DNA of 64,000 nucleotides from Spinellus fusiger (taxonomy: Eukaryota; Mucoromycota; Mucoromycetes; Mucorales; Phycomycetaceae). The notes under the pieces are model-generated. The model saw only the letters and a program-made list of their open reading frames with translations, did no database searches and was not told where the DNA came from. The position numbers and the translations under genes were made by a program. Shown here piece by piece: positions 1-12,518 of the stretch (positions are counted from its first letter, which is position 1; every line of letters begins with the position of its first letter). The stretch covers positions 62,001 to 126,000 of the forward strand of contig JALLLS010000018.1 in the NCBI GenBank assembly GCA_025094145.1, in the 5' to 3' direction.

Positions 1-2069
1 TTCCAATGCTTATTTGTTGCAAATGCTGCTTACCTGTGACCACGCAGACCTACATGACCAGCAAAAGTGGAATCCGCAGAGTAAACAGTCGACCTTGTTG
101 CAGCCTTCTTCTCGGTGGATTAAGACCGAGCAATTTGGACAAGGTTGACTAGCAAAAAATAAAATAAAAAATAAAATAAAATAAAATAAATAAAAAGAGG
201 GGGGGAAACACATCATGTCAATAGCAGCAATAGCAATGGATAAAATAGAAAATAGAAAGTCCTATGGGCAATGAAACAAAAGTTGAAAAAGAAAACACCA
301 AACTAACTTACGTATGAGACAATTTCCACTCAAGAGTCGCCTTCTCCATCGCCTCGACTTGGCTAGATCGTATCCAAAGGTGCTCAATGCATGTCTTGTT
401 GGCGTGACCGTTTTCTCCACACTGCATGCATATCTCTTGATGACATTGAGTACTAGACCATGATGGATGAAGAGAGAGAGAATGGCATGTATACCATTAG
501 CACCATTCAATAGTATGATGATGATGATGATAATAATAATAATTTCCTTACGCAACCGTCTTTCCATAACAAGGCATGGTTGCAACACTTACCATGATTC
601 CGATGAAAAGTGGCTAATGTGCATGAATTGAGCCTGCTTCCATGCCTCGGGTGCCTCTTGAAGTGTCACTAGCTGTTTAGAAATCGACGCTAGTGACTGG
701 TAATGCCTCGGAAACAGCAGCGCCGCCCTGGATAGCAAGGGGACGACCTTTGAATGCAAGGACTGTAGATCTTTTGGCTTTGAGACATAGTCTTTGCCAC
801 ATGTCTCTTCCAAAATGCCTTGGCACTCTTTCAAGTAAGGTTGAATGTCAGCAGGGACAGACATCATGAGAGACTTTAGAGCATGTGTTATCGTTGTAAG
901 ACGGTCCTTTTGTGACATGCCATGAACACAAGAAGAAGAAGGGGGTGGAGGAGGAGAACATGCAGTCACAGGGGCCTCACATTCCGTGCAATAACGAGAA
1001 AAGGGACGGTAGGGTTGATTGTAGTGATTGTATTTTTCCACTGCAAGAGGAGAAACATAGCGGCTCCATTCTGACTGTGGAATGGCCTGTGCACATACTA
1101 AGGTAGAAATGCAAATGAGAAACAAAGGAAAGAGGACTGTTTTCCATGTCGGATGCTGCTGCGAGTCGATGAGTGCAACTTTATTCTGCCTTACCTGGAC
1201 ATTTAATACTTGTCACACTCAGTCCCCAAGATTGTTGCACTACTTCCTCGACATATCTGGTATAAATTCCCAATGCATAAAGAAGAGTAAGTTAACCTTG
1301 AACAGAAGAAGAATAGGGTAACATAGCAACAGGGTAACATGGCAACAGAGATAATAGATCATACAATGGCATTGAGACAGCCATGGCCCTCTTTTTCCTT
1401 CTTTCCTTCTTTTCTTCTTTTTATAAATATAGACCCATCCATGCCTCTATCTCCCCTTCTCTTCCATGTCAAAACCCTCAATTTACCGTGCAAAACATGC
1501 TTGACAGAATTGATCACGGCAATTCTCTAGGCACAGTGCATAGGTTTGATCAAGACAGATGGAGCAACGCTGCAACCATGTCTGAAAACTAGGCCGTTGT
1601 CGTATGTCGGGGCGTGGTCTGTGAGAAAGACGATGGCTAGGGTGGTGACGGAGAAGTCCATGGGCCCACCCCAGTACAAAAGATAGAAACCGCAGAAAGA
1701 TGGCAGGCATAAGAAATGTAGGATAAAATACATAGAAAAAGGGGATACAGTAGCAAAATAGCACATTACAGATGTTGAATTTAAACACTAGATGATTGAT
1801 GTGCTCTACAGTGAGATCCGGAAACAGCCAAATAAGAGGCTTTGAGAACCAAACCACAGGCCATGCATAAGAAGTCTCCATTGCTCTGAGTCTATCTATC
1901 AGTCGATGGAAAGGGAGATCTATATATATAATCTATATATACTCTCTATAATATATATATATATATAAAATAAAATAAAATAAAAAATAAAAAGGAAATG
2001 AATAAACGACCACCTGTCACATTTCTCAGGGCAATGGCCTGTCTTATAGCATATGTCACATGATAGCAT
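1..2069 (-). CDS. RBR-type (RING1-IBR-RING2) E3 ubiquitin ligase, 3' end cut by window edge
   Basis: Predicted RING-between-RING E3 ligase, which passes ubiquitin through a catalytic cysteine in RING2. Hand exon model (minus strand): 2069-2014, 1885-1487, 1256-1195, 1097-593, 452-312, 148-34. Frames join cleanly over 426 codons and the last exon or exons lie outside the window. A CCHC knuckle (CDICYKTGHCPEKC) opens the protein. RING1 follows (RCSICLD, NCRDQFCQAC, IKCPVC). The IBR is split: YCTEC and then, about 140 residues later, CTQCHQEICMQCGENGH. RING2 reads CPNCSVLI, EEGCNKVDC, CWSC, where the Cys of EEGC is the expected catalytic residue. The stretch within the IBR is proline-rich then helical. 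The start at 2069 is uncertain because an AG acceptor lies just before that ATG, so an upstream exon is possible. RBR family assignment is firm; the substrate is unknown. Confidence 0.85.
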
Positions 2070-2254
2070 TCTAGAAAGAGAGGAATAGAAAAGCAGCCAC
2101 ATCCACCCTTCCCATGGCATTTTATACAAGAAATACTATAAACTAGGAAGAAAGATACAATGAAGAAAAGAACACTACGAAATGGAATAAAAGAGGAGAG
2201 GAAAAGGGTTCAATGTACAAGGCATAACTAGAGCCAGCTAATATAGAACTAAAA

Positions 2255-3179
2255 TTAGTAGAATTCACCCAAGGTAGTGGGTGGATAGGGCGGTTGAAAT
2301 TGATAGGGCAGCATGGAGGGATGACGTCGTTGTTTGGAAGCATCGTCGGTTGCCTTGCGTTTGATTTCTCTTTCTTTCTTTTGTTTACGCCATTCTTTAC
2401 GCATTTCTTTGAACTCAGTGGGATACCGTTTATTACCCTGAAACAATAGCCAGCAGAGTGAGTTTATTTCTGCTCCTCTTCCAGCCCCTCTTTGTTTTTT
2501 GGGGGGATAGGAGACCTCTACTTACATGCTTCTGCATACTGACATGTGCATTCAGGTGGTTGAGGGTACCATAGGACTTTGTACAGCCTGCCCAGTTGCA
2601 GTGATAGAGTCGCTCAATTTCATCGTAGCGACGGCGAGGTCGTTTCTTTTGATGGATCCCGGGTATTTCTACAAAAGAATAGACTTTGTCGGAGGAAGTG
2701 GAGGATTCTGATGGTTCTCGTTGACGGTCAGAGTGAGAGTGATGTGAGCGGAGGGGCAGCTGTGATAGGTGGGAGAAAGATTGAGGGTGTGAGGAAGTAG
2801 AGTCCTCCACCACTGTCACAGGGACAAAGGCAGAGGAGGGCGATGGAAACAGTGGATCAATGGCAGCAAACGAATCCATCAGCGGCTCGCTGGTCACAAA
2901 CATAGACTCTTCTGACTTGAGCACTGTATTCATGGCCATTGTGGAGGGAGCAAGGTAGTCATCATAGTACAATGGCTGGGTATAGTTGTGCTGCATCATA
3001 GCCACGACAGCTTGTTGTGGTGCTATTTTGGGTTGCATCTTTTGTTCTTCTGTCAATAATTGGGAAAGAGGAGGCAGGGATGGCAATTCAAACTGCTGGA
3101 AATAAGTAGGTTGGAACTGTCTTTTTATCAATGAAGGAGCTGGCGTGGTCTGTGAAGAAAAGCAAGTGTTGTAGGTCAT
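2255..3179 (-). CDS. Con7-like C2H2 zinc-finger transcription factor
   Basis: Two exons, 3179-2526 and 2437-2255, separated by an 88-bp GT-AG intron; 278 residues. The first 170 residues are low-complexity, rich in Ser, Pro and Gln, typical of an activation region. A basic patch (KKRPRRRYDE) precedes one C2H2 finger of spacing C-x4-C-x12-H-x5-H, containing YGTLNHLNAH and split from its downstream basic tail by the intron. The tail (YPTEFKEMRKEWRKQKKE) is the signature of the fungal Con7 family, nuclear regulators of morphogenesis and cell-wall genes in filamentous fungi. In-frame stops (TAA TAA) lie immediately upstream of the ATG at 3179, supporting this start, although an AG just before the ATG leaves a 5' exon possible. 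Family assignment rests on the finger plus tail; the target genes are unknown. Confidence 0.82.
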
Positions 3180-3250
3180 ACTATTATTTTATTAGAGAAA
3201 GAAGTCAAGACAATGGGAATGAGAAAAGGTGAGCCAAGTTACTCTACCCA

Positions 3251-3258
3251 TGACGTCA
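3251..3258. promoter_or_regulatory. CRE/ATF palindrome upstream of the Con7-like gene
   Basis: A perfect TGACGTCA lies 72 bp upstream of the chosen start of the Con7-like gene. This is the binding site of ATF/CREB bZIP factors. The site is seen directly; its use is inferred from position only. Confidence 0.4.
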
Positions 3259-6200
3259 AGGCTTTGGCTTCCCCCTCCCCCCCCCTTATAGTTAGCATCC
3301 TATGTTCAACCTCCTTTCCATGGACAGACGAAATGAACACATATCGGCTGCTCAGTGTCCAATAATATCTACCCACAGAGGGTATTTCGTGGACATGACG
3401 ACACTGATGACGGTCCAGTCCACAGTAAAGGGACTGCCTCAAGCTGTTCATGCCCAAAGTTGTAAGAAAAGGTGCTTTGGCCGTCGCACATATGTCGTGC
3501 AACATCAATGTGACTTGTCCTTTGGTGCAGTGAGGAAAAGAAAGAGAGAAAACAAGTGGATCTCTCTCTATCTCTCTCAGGGCCCTTGGGGAGGGCATTC
3601 TGACAGGGTGCCATGGTCCAATGTGCACACACACACACAGAGAGAGAGAGAGATCCATGCTACTCTCTTCTGACATGGGTGTGGGAGTGCCAATTCAATT
3701 CGCCTGGGGTGTGGGTGGCTTTATGCCAAGAAGAGTGGAGTTTTATCAGGAGACGTTATCAAGGGGCGTTATCAGGGCCTGATATCATGCTACATTGGCA
3801 TTGATCTTCTCTGTAACATGGAGGGATGGAAACCCACCCATGAAGTTCACTGCACTTGCTGGTGGACTTTCTCTTTCCATCGTGTGCTGAAAGAGAGCAG
3901 TGGCAGACTTCTCTTGTGCCTGTGGGAAGAACGTCCTCTGGTTGTGCCTATTTTCTTACTTTCTTCTTTGTCTCATGTCACGTCACTATGCTCTTCATCG
4001 CCCTGTTAATATTGGTATATTTCAGTTGCTGAGTGTACAGAGTTTAGATGGAGTCATTTGTACACAAAGACAGATTGCAGTGCAATAGGATCCACAACTT
4101 CTACGCATGACATTCAGTCAAACCTAGACTTATTCCGAGAGTCCCTTTTTTTTTAAAAATAAAATAAAAATAAAAAATAAAATAAAAAAACCTTTTTTCT
4201 TTTTGTAGTTGGGAGATCTCCACTATTTTTGATAATAAAAAAATAAAAATAAAAATAAAAATAAAAATAAAAAAAATCTTATCTTGGAACAAAAGTCATT
4301 AGGTTTGCTATGCTTTACAATGGATAGAAGACTGTTGCACCGACAACTGCAGCAGAAATAAAATCTATCCGATGCACCTGACTATTTTCCTTATGACCTG
4401 ACATTCTATTGATATAAAAAAAGAATAAAAAAAGAGGAATATAAGATAAGAACATAAGAACAAGAAAAGAAAAAGAGAAATAGTTGGGACTCATAAGAAT
4501 GCTCTCTTGTACAGTATACCTGTGGGTTTAGAGAGAGACAAAGTTTCAGAAAAAAGGGTACTGTGGTATTGACTGGTATTGGCTATTATTGAATGCCACT
4601 GGATGCCACTGGATGCCACTGGATGCACTTGCACGCGCAGAGACTACTTTTGAGTCATTGGAAGTGTTAAAGACAGCCCTCTAGTAGATTGGCTTATGTG
4701 GGTAGAATGCATGTTTCCTTGTGCTAGACACGCGCTTTGTTTGTCAATACACCACTGCATTGACCTTTCATAGAGCCCTTTATCAACCACCTGTGCATTG
4801 ATACTACTCGAGTGACTAGAAATCACTATGCAAACTGTCCTTCTTTGTCTTGTCAATGGACCGCTGTGTTTAGATTGATGTGTGGTGCTACCCAGGAGTG
4901 TCATTAGAAAAAGGAAACTCTACAAATGCTGTCTGCTCTTCCTAATCATTCTTGTCTGCATGAATCACTTATGCTAGGATGAGACTAGCTTTGTAGGAGT
5001 GGACTCTGCCATTCAACAAGTGTTTTTCTTCTTCTTTCTCATAGAGTATTCCTTTGGAAACTCTACTTTGGAAATGGAAGAGCTTATTTGAAACATGAAA
5101 ATAAAGACTGCCAAAGAGACAGTTACAAGGCTTAGTGTCCCCCATAGCCTCACAAGACCTTCTGGAATTAAAATAAGACAATGTGTCCCCTCTTTACCAA
5201 CACGCATAAAACATTAAAAATTAGAAATTAGAAAAAGAAGAAAAAAGATTATTTTTTAAGAAAAAAAGGGAGTGGAAGGAACCCATGTATTTATCAAATT
5301 ACTATCATGTGCAAATGATACACGTTGGTCTAAATAGAAATAGTACAGGGAAGAATAGGCAGTGTTCTATGAAGGATGTTGTCTCATAACAATAGTACCC
5401 TGTAGGGTCAAACTAAAAATAAAACAAAACTGCACATTCACTTGTTTATTATTAAGTTGACGGAAAGAAGGAAAAGAAAGCCATGTTGATGCCAGACTTC
5501 TCTTTTTCTATTCTTTTCCTGATGAAGAGTAGAATAAAGCTTAAATGTAAGACATGCGGACTCAATGGACTGTAAAAGATTAAAAAAAACAACCTATAAA
5601 CAATTCAGAAAATAAAAATAAAAATAAAAATAAAAATAAGCTTTTTATCATTTATTCTCGTACTCTGATGGATGAGATTTGGATTGTCTATGAGACGTGG
5701 GTTCCTCAATCACAGACTTCCTTCTGAAGACATGGCTACTTTATGGGTCCCCTTTCATCATTGAAGTGTAGTCTTCTTGTCATTGATGAGTCATAGCTTA
5801 AAATGCACACTAGAAAAAGAGTATTTAATTTAGCACTGCCCTATCTAAAAGACACTGAATGCATTTGTTTTTGTTCTTGTTTTAGCTAGTGTTTAGTGTG
5901 TATGGCATCAAAAACAATCATAGAGTTTCAGACTCAAGACTGTTCATTTTATTCATGCGGTTTACCTTTAATTCTACCAGATAAACTATACGTTGAATCG
6001 TTTTTGGCGGCTCTACATGTTCGGGGCTTAGATCATAACTGTCATTTAAATAGATTGATATCTATTGAATAAATAAAAAAAGAAGCCTGGATCTCAACTA
6101 CTATCGATAATAATTGAGCAGATGTGGGTGCATCTGACATGGCTTGGTCTTGGAGAGGGGGAGGGCTGAGATCAGTGATCATTCCATCTTGTCATGCCTA

Positions 6201-8302
6201 TAAATCAAATAAAGAGGAGTAAAATAACAGTAATAATAGAAAAAGAAAAAGAGAATGGTTTTATTATTAGTGTTATTATTATTACTACTATTATCATTAT
6301 TACTAGTGTTGTTATTATCACTACTATTATCATTATCACTACTATTATCATTATTATTATTAATTAGCAAATCATTGAATGAAGAATATTACCCATTTCA
6401 TGGCACATTAGGCTCATGTTCTTTGAAAAGGAACATGAATTATTGAATGGGTCACTTTTCTGTCAAATCAGACACTAGTCTACAGAATCCAGTCCTACGT
6501 TATTTTTGTAGTAGTGTCTACCCATTGGCTTGGGGCGAGGTACAGTGCCCTGGTAATGATGAAAAGTGCAAAAGAGGAAAAAATAAAGGTAAATATCAAT
6601 AGACCGATCGTAACCCCTCTATTCTCATAAAATAATAATATAGTAAAATATGAGTTAATTATTACCAAACTATTTAAATATTAATAACACAAGTCAATAG
6701 ATGACACCATTGTCTTGATGAAATACTATGAGTGGTTTTTACTTTCAACTATATGAAGTTTAAAAGAATGTAGATGAAAGAGATAAAACAAGATGATTGG
6801 TAGGTGCTGTGAAATAGAATGCCGACAAGTCTAGTAAAGTATTGGTTTATTCACAGAAACCCCAAAAATAGAGGCCATTTTTATTCTATCCTGAAGATGT
6901 TTTGAGAACACTAGCCAACCCTACAAACATCACAAAGTGTACTATCATCATCCGATGCTAATAAAGTAATAAAATAAAGTAAGATATTCATGTTACATTA
7001 AATGACACTGTGTAGATCCCAGTGGCTCTCAAGATGAAAGGCTAAATAAGAATAAAAATAGTATTACGTAAAGAATAGCACCAAATCAAAGGCTATGCTC
7101 AAGTAACCCTCCATGGCTTATGCTTTCAATTTGATCTAATAGGTGTGGTTTGCTAAGCTTCAAGATGTGTCCCCATTTTTCTTTTTTTTCTTTTCTTTTT
7201 CCCGCTTATAATGTGCCTATTGTTCACATCCTAACTATTGGTTGTTTCAAGCCAGTTTTACATTGTTCTCAGTCTATATGTATTTTTAGTATGGTCTATG
7301 TGTTTTCTGTAGGTGCCGTAGTAAGTGCACAATGACCTGCCTACCTTTCTTTGATGATACATTGATCTGTTTCGACGAATGAATACATTGTTTAAAAAAT
7401 AATATGCATTCAAATAATATTAATAAAGTGTCCAATGTACTTGTTTAATTCTATTCCTTGATTAATAAAAAAAAAGAATTTTTTTTTCTATTTTCAGATG
7501 AACTTTCTTTGAGTACATATGAAATATACCTTTATTAACAATTTGCTTATTGTCTGATTAAAGGAGGTAAGAGTAAAAAAGGTATAGAGTAAAGCTGATA
7601 GTTCTAGATTTCAAATAATGCCTAATAATATATCTTGACGTGAAACATTGAATAAGATGGTAGTTGACACTATCAGTCTACTGAGTTTTCTCACTCTTCG
7701 TATCCTTCTATCCAACACCCGTGATGGTAAAGAAAAACAAGTAAAAATAAAATGGTAAATATATTTGGGTTTTTAAGCCTAGAGTCTAGTCATTGTACAT
7801 TGGTGCTGTAGCTAAAATTTCTTCTTTTTTTTCTTTTTTCTTTTTTATTACAAGAAACAAAATATACCTCTATTGCAACACAGAGTTGATGAATTGTAAT
7901 AAGATTGAAGGTCGTATTATTTGTGATCTTGTTTAGTACGGGAATTAGAAGACCCTCTGTGTGTGTCAATTGATTAATGTTACAGATTTACTATATTCAG
8001 TAATAATATAATATTAGTTGAGTAGCATAACTGTTCTTAGTTTGGTTGAAAAGCCTATAAAACATCTAACTAAATTCTCAATGGTTCGGGGGGGGGGTAT
8101 TACGCTAGTTAAACTTGACTTAAAAATAGAATACAATCAAATTATTCAATATTTTCTATTCTTGAGCACACACACACAAAAAATGACAAATGTTATTATG
8201 CTCCACAAGAAATAAAATCGGTGGCATTAGCACCCGATGCTCCGGATGGTCAACAATCGTTGGCTGCTTTAGAGTTAGTCTAGAAAATAGGCAAGTAGAC
8301 AC
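3259..8302. other. Gene-poor AT-rich stretch with simple repeats
   Basis: No convincing gene was seen on either strand. The region has a poly-C run near 3270-3285, an AG/AC microsatellite at about 3630-3652, A-rich AAAAT-type repeats at about 4150-4275 and 5605-5640, three copies of an 11-bp unit (GGATGCCACTG) near 4600-4625, and a TTA/TAA-type microsatellite at about 6256-6365. A 145-codon minus-strand frame at 3239-3676 runs through a CT repeat and matches nothing I recognise; part of it may be 5' leader of the Con7-like gene. Confidence 0.6.
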
Positions 8303-8553
8303 TATCTTCACAAATGATTGTCGCACTTTCTCAATAAAATCTGTCCTAGTGTCCAAACAAAGTGTGTGCTGTATGAACAAGAAACATGAAGATGAGGTCA
8401 AAATGGCTGATATAGCTTACAGTCAATGAGTCACTTAGTGTTTATTAAGTTGAATTTTGATTCACACCATCAATGACAAAGATAAACCAAGAAATCTTGC
8501 TGTTCAAAAGGACATATTTTATTGAGAAAGTGCGACAATCATTTGTGAAGATA
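8303..8553. repeat. Foldback (inverted) repeat with about 45-bp arms
   Basis: Arm 1 is 8303-8347 and arm 2 is 8509-8553 in reverse complement. They match over 38 consecutive bases, then one mismatch (8341 versus 8515), then 6 more matches. The 161-bp loop shows no domain. This is the structure of a small non-autonomous foldback element or a recent local inversion. No target-site duplication was identified, so the element class is open. Confidence 0.75.
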
Positions 8554-9706
8554 ATAGGTGGTGACTGGTAAATGACTGTACAGGGGTAACGTGATTTAAT
8601 CTCTTAACATGCATTCAGGTAAGCATAAAAAATGTAAAACCATGTGTTTAGCTTTTTTTTTAGTAAATTATTAAGGATATTATAATACGTATAGATGACA
8701 TTATTTTGTGCAATGATGCTCTTGAATATATTTTCATTATTATTAAATAAATAAAGAGAAATAGAATATACTTAGTAACCATAGTAAATCAGAACTCAAA
8801 CCTCAAGGCGGAAATGAATCACAGAGGATCTCTTATTATAGAAATACCATGACTGACATTTCTTTGATGAGAACAGTCTATCGATTGAAACTTTTTGGCA
8901 CCTTTACTCTTTTCATATGCATCTGATCTGTATTCACTATTTGATTATTCTAGTCTTAGTTCAAGGCCAGCATAGGTATTCTATCTGAGAATACAGCGTT
9001 GTTCAAAGCAAAGTGCAGAGCATTTTACTGCTAAATGTCATTCTATATTATTCGTGAGGATAGTTACGAAAAGATTGCTTCGGATAAGAATATACTTCAA
9101 GGCATGCCCTCGACGTTTGTTAATGACATGATCGAGGTTTCATCGTGGAGCCTCTATTGATATACCTATAGATGGATCGAAAAGCAGATGCCTTGAAATA
9201 AAAGTTCCTGTTACAAAAAAGTGTCTTTGATTTTTGTTTATTTCTTAAATGATTATCTGGATAGATCTGTATTATAATTGATAGTATAGAATGTACTCAA
9301 GTCTTATGGTTGAGAATTCTGAATAAGATAAACAAATACCCTCCAAACATTACAGTGAGAATAATACTGAAAATTCAGCCTCCAGTGAGCATAGAGTAGA
9401 TAAAATGGCTGATGGTATTTATTTTTTATTTTTTCAAGTCTAACCTTTCAAGAGAAAAACATACTTATTTTGATATTTAATACTAGATATTATAATATCT
9501 TTTTGCATGACAAAATCGAATAAGATACACTTCATTATCACTTTTTAGGTAGTTTACCTGTATCATGGGTTTCCGTCAGTTAGTCAACCGAGGCTCCAGC
9601 GATAATGAGGGAGAAGGATGGAGATGAACCAGAAGGCTTGGGACCTTTTATTGGTTCTAGGTGTATCTATGGAGTCATGCTTTCTTTTGTTCTATCTACA
9701 AAAACA

Positions 9707-10126
9707 CTATGAGAGGGTGCCATTTTCCCTTTGAGACATTAGAATATGTCTAAAGTTCAATGTAGCAGCTAGATCACGATTCCAAAGCCTCAATGTCTTG
9801 TCTTTCATACAATTTTGGTTTGAACACCTATTTGAAGAGAAAGAAATATGAGTTTCTTTTTTTGATATAGAATTAAGAAGAAATGACCTGAGAAGACCAT
9901 AACATTTAACTTGGAGTATTTTTGTTCTTTGATAGGGCCTGAGGTTCTTGACATGTTTAAATGTTTCCAAAGGTGAGAACTTGCGCTCAGGACACAGGCT
10001 CGATGTTTTGAATTCATTGATAAGATAGAGTCTGAATCCTTCTTTCTTCAACATCCTCCGCATGCTTTTTCCCTTTATTGTCATTACTCTGGTAGAATTC
10101 GCACCTGAATAACTTGCTATAGGCTC
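9707..10126 (-). pseudogene. Fanzor (TnpB-like) nuclease relic, C-terminal part with intron
   Basis: Reads on the minus strand as the C-terminal end of a TnpB/Fanzor protein, the RNA-guided nuclease family carried by eukaryotic mobile elements. The 5' part (VMTIKGKSMRRMLKK, then LINEFKTSSLCPE) matches the segment before the zinc ribbon. A 60-bp GT-AG intron at 9828-9887 fits: removing it turns GLLR...CSNQNC into the contiguous ribbon GLLRCSNQNC. It is followed by LWNRDLAATLNFRHIL, carrying the third RuvC Asp. The first ribbon pair reads C-P-E-R, one base change (TGC to CGC) from C-P-E-C. A splice acceptor at 10127-10128 precedes this exon. No intact start or N-terminal domain is visible, so it is called a relic. 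The family call is from motif order, not from a database search. Confidence 0.7.
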
Positions 10127-10339
10127 CTACAGAAATCAAATACATGCAAGAATCCTAGATTGAATCTATAAGCATATTGTATCTTCTTTACTTCATTAAA
10201 ATCTTTAGTTCAGAAAGAATAGATAGAAATGCAGTGAAAAAGAGGAAATAAATATTTATTTTATTAGCAACACTGAATAGTATCAGCTATTATTTATCAT
10301 CCATTGATGTGATGGTGTTGTCAATAGCTTCTTAGGTCC

Positions 10340-10650
10340 AGAGGTATTGGTTTAGTTAACGTACAATTAACTCTGCTCTTATTTATTCAACTTGTTTTTT
10401 ATTCTTTTATACTTCTTTTATACTTTGATGATTATTACAGATAGAAGAACTTCAAGGAAATCACCACCAAAAGACATACATTCTAATGCAGGCTGTTGTA
10501 CTTTTATATTATCTCTAAAAGATCCATCAACTGTATTAAATACGCTACGACTTGGATGCTTTATTCAATACCATTGATTCTGTAGCTATTTTATTTATTT
10601 ATTTATAAACTGTTAAATGTTCACCTCTCGTTTCTTTAATAAATGGGGTC
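10340..10650 (-). pseudogene. Upstream coding-like block of the Fanzor relic
   Basis: Minus-strand frame with residues such as KVQQPALECMSFGG and RSVFNTVDG, lying 5' of the zinc-ribbon exon. A diverged copy at about 42.95-43.1 kb keeps KVKQPALECVPFGG, with most changes at third codon positions, so this block was selected as protein. It ends in an in-frame TAA on this copy. Its place in the Fanzor fold is inferred from order only; it could belong to another protein of the same element. Confidence 0.45.
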
Positions 10651-11163
10651 TGAGGTAACAGCATCCTGTACACCACTCAATATATCTCTTCTCAATGTGT
10701 CTTGGTTGTGCCGTATATAATTCAGACAACCTTGTTCAATGTTAGTATATACTCTATACTGATAAAGAGAGCTTTCCAAATACATGCAAGTGATTGGAGT
10801 CATTTCTGTACATCAATCTGAAGCAGTAGTGTTTTAGTGTGCTTCTCTTGACATTTTGGTCATTGAATAAGTATGTATTTATATTCCAACCTAACTGTCC
10901 TGTATAAAAAAAGTATTTAGCTCATAGGATTGTATAACTGATTCATCTCACTGATTCTTTACAGTAAGCTGCCATTTCTTGGTCATATCATAATGTCTCT
11001 ACTTTCTGTTTGGTATCTATCATTATTTGGACAATCTTAATGACTTTTGCGCAGATAGCCATACTTACAACAGCTTTTATATCTATTTTGACAATGGTTT
11101 ACTAAAGAAAAGTTATTAGGTATATAATTTGGATTAACATACTTGTTCAAGAAAGTGTTAATA

Positions 11164-12518
11164 CAGCCACACTCAATTGAGTTGAATAGTTTTGAAAATA
11201 AATATCAGGACGAAATAGATAGGACATGCTCAACATCAAATAAAACACTTTACATATGATCTATAAGCTTCACACTTAAGCTCAACAAAGCTTAATATAT
11301 TTAGTTATAGAAAATGAAATAATAATAATACAGTTAATACTTTGTATGGCCTTCTTTGGCATCAATAACAGCCTGGCATTTGTCTGTCATACTCAGAACT
11401 CATCGTTGTGCAAGTTCAATACCAACTTTCTACATTGATAATAGATACCTTTCTTCAATTCATATTTCCAAGGCGTATCAGACATGTTCAATTGAGTTCA
11501 AGTCAGGGATTTGTGTAGGTTAGTAATCAAGGAACCCTAATTTGATGTGTCTCTTTTCACCATCTAGCATAGGCCTCAGTATGACAGCTAGCACTCTTTT
11601 ATTGTAACAGAAACTCGCTTTTATTCTTTATGGTGCAATTCAATGAACCAAAGATGGAACTCACTAACTAAAACAATGATATATTCGTCTTGGTTTACAG
11701 TGCCATCAACAACGACTAATGAGCCAAATCCATTAGCCTAATAGCAACTCTAAAACATCACACCATTACCACCAAACTACATCGTTGAATCAATAGGATT
11801 ATAACTATAACGTTTTCTAAATATTTTAATGACACAGGCATCTCTATTGCTCTTTTTCATAATGTATGTTGACTCGTCAGACTAAATGATACCTCTCCAC
11901 TAATCACTTGTTCAACTGGCATGTTCCTTAGCACAACAAAGCTGTTTTTCTTTGTATGTTTTTAAGTGAAGGCCAGAGTGTAGTCTACAGAAAAGAATAC
12001 ATACTCTAACTGATCGCAGTAGCTGATAATGGTGTTTCTACATACATCCACCTCAAACTTAAACATTTACAATTTCAACTGATGAGGCAAATGGATCTTT
12101 TCTAATAACATCTTTCCAGTTGTCTTGAATCCATCTCATTCACTATTTAGGGGTTTACATGACTCTCTAAATGCAATGGTCATCCACACTCTTTGATGTT
12201 TCTAACACTACTTTAAACTATAGGCTTTTCCCTCACAATCATAGCCAACTCTAATCCAGCCTTCAACAGGCAATAAACACCCTATCATCTTCCATCTTCT
12301 ACCTTTTCATATTCCCCACAAATGTAATATTTTGAATATCCATCCAATATACTGTGTTGACCTAACACTATTGAGAAAGAACAGAGCTCCATACAATAGA
12401 AATAAGTCTCTCTTTTTCCCTTTTATCACCATACTTCCCAACAAATATACTATTTCGAGAAACACTTTGTACTTTTTCAAAAGAAAAAAAGATGATACAG
12501 TTTCTTAAGTTCTGACTG
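11164..12518 (-). mobile_element. Tc1/mariner element copy B, decayed, reversed
   Basis: About 1.36 kb flanked by TA at 11162-11163 and 12519-12520. The left end (TACAGCCACACTCAATTGAG) is a diverged version of the ends of the copy at 16.7 kb, and internal sequence matches that element in reverse complement (for example the transposase C-terminal stretch encoding MTDRCQAVID at about 11.36-11.39 kb). The transposase is interrupted by many stops and shifts. The right end keeps only the terminal bases of the inverted repeat. Confidence 0.75.
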
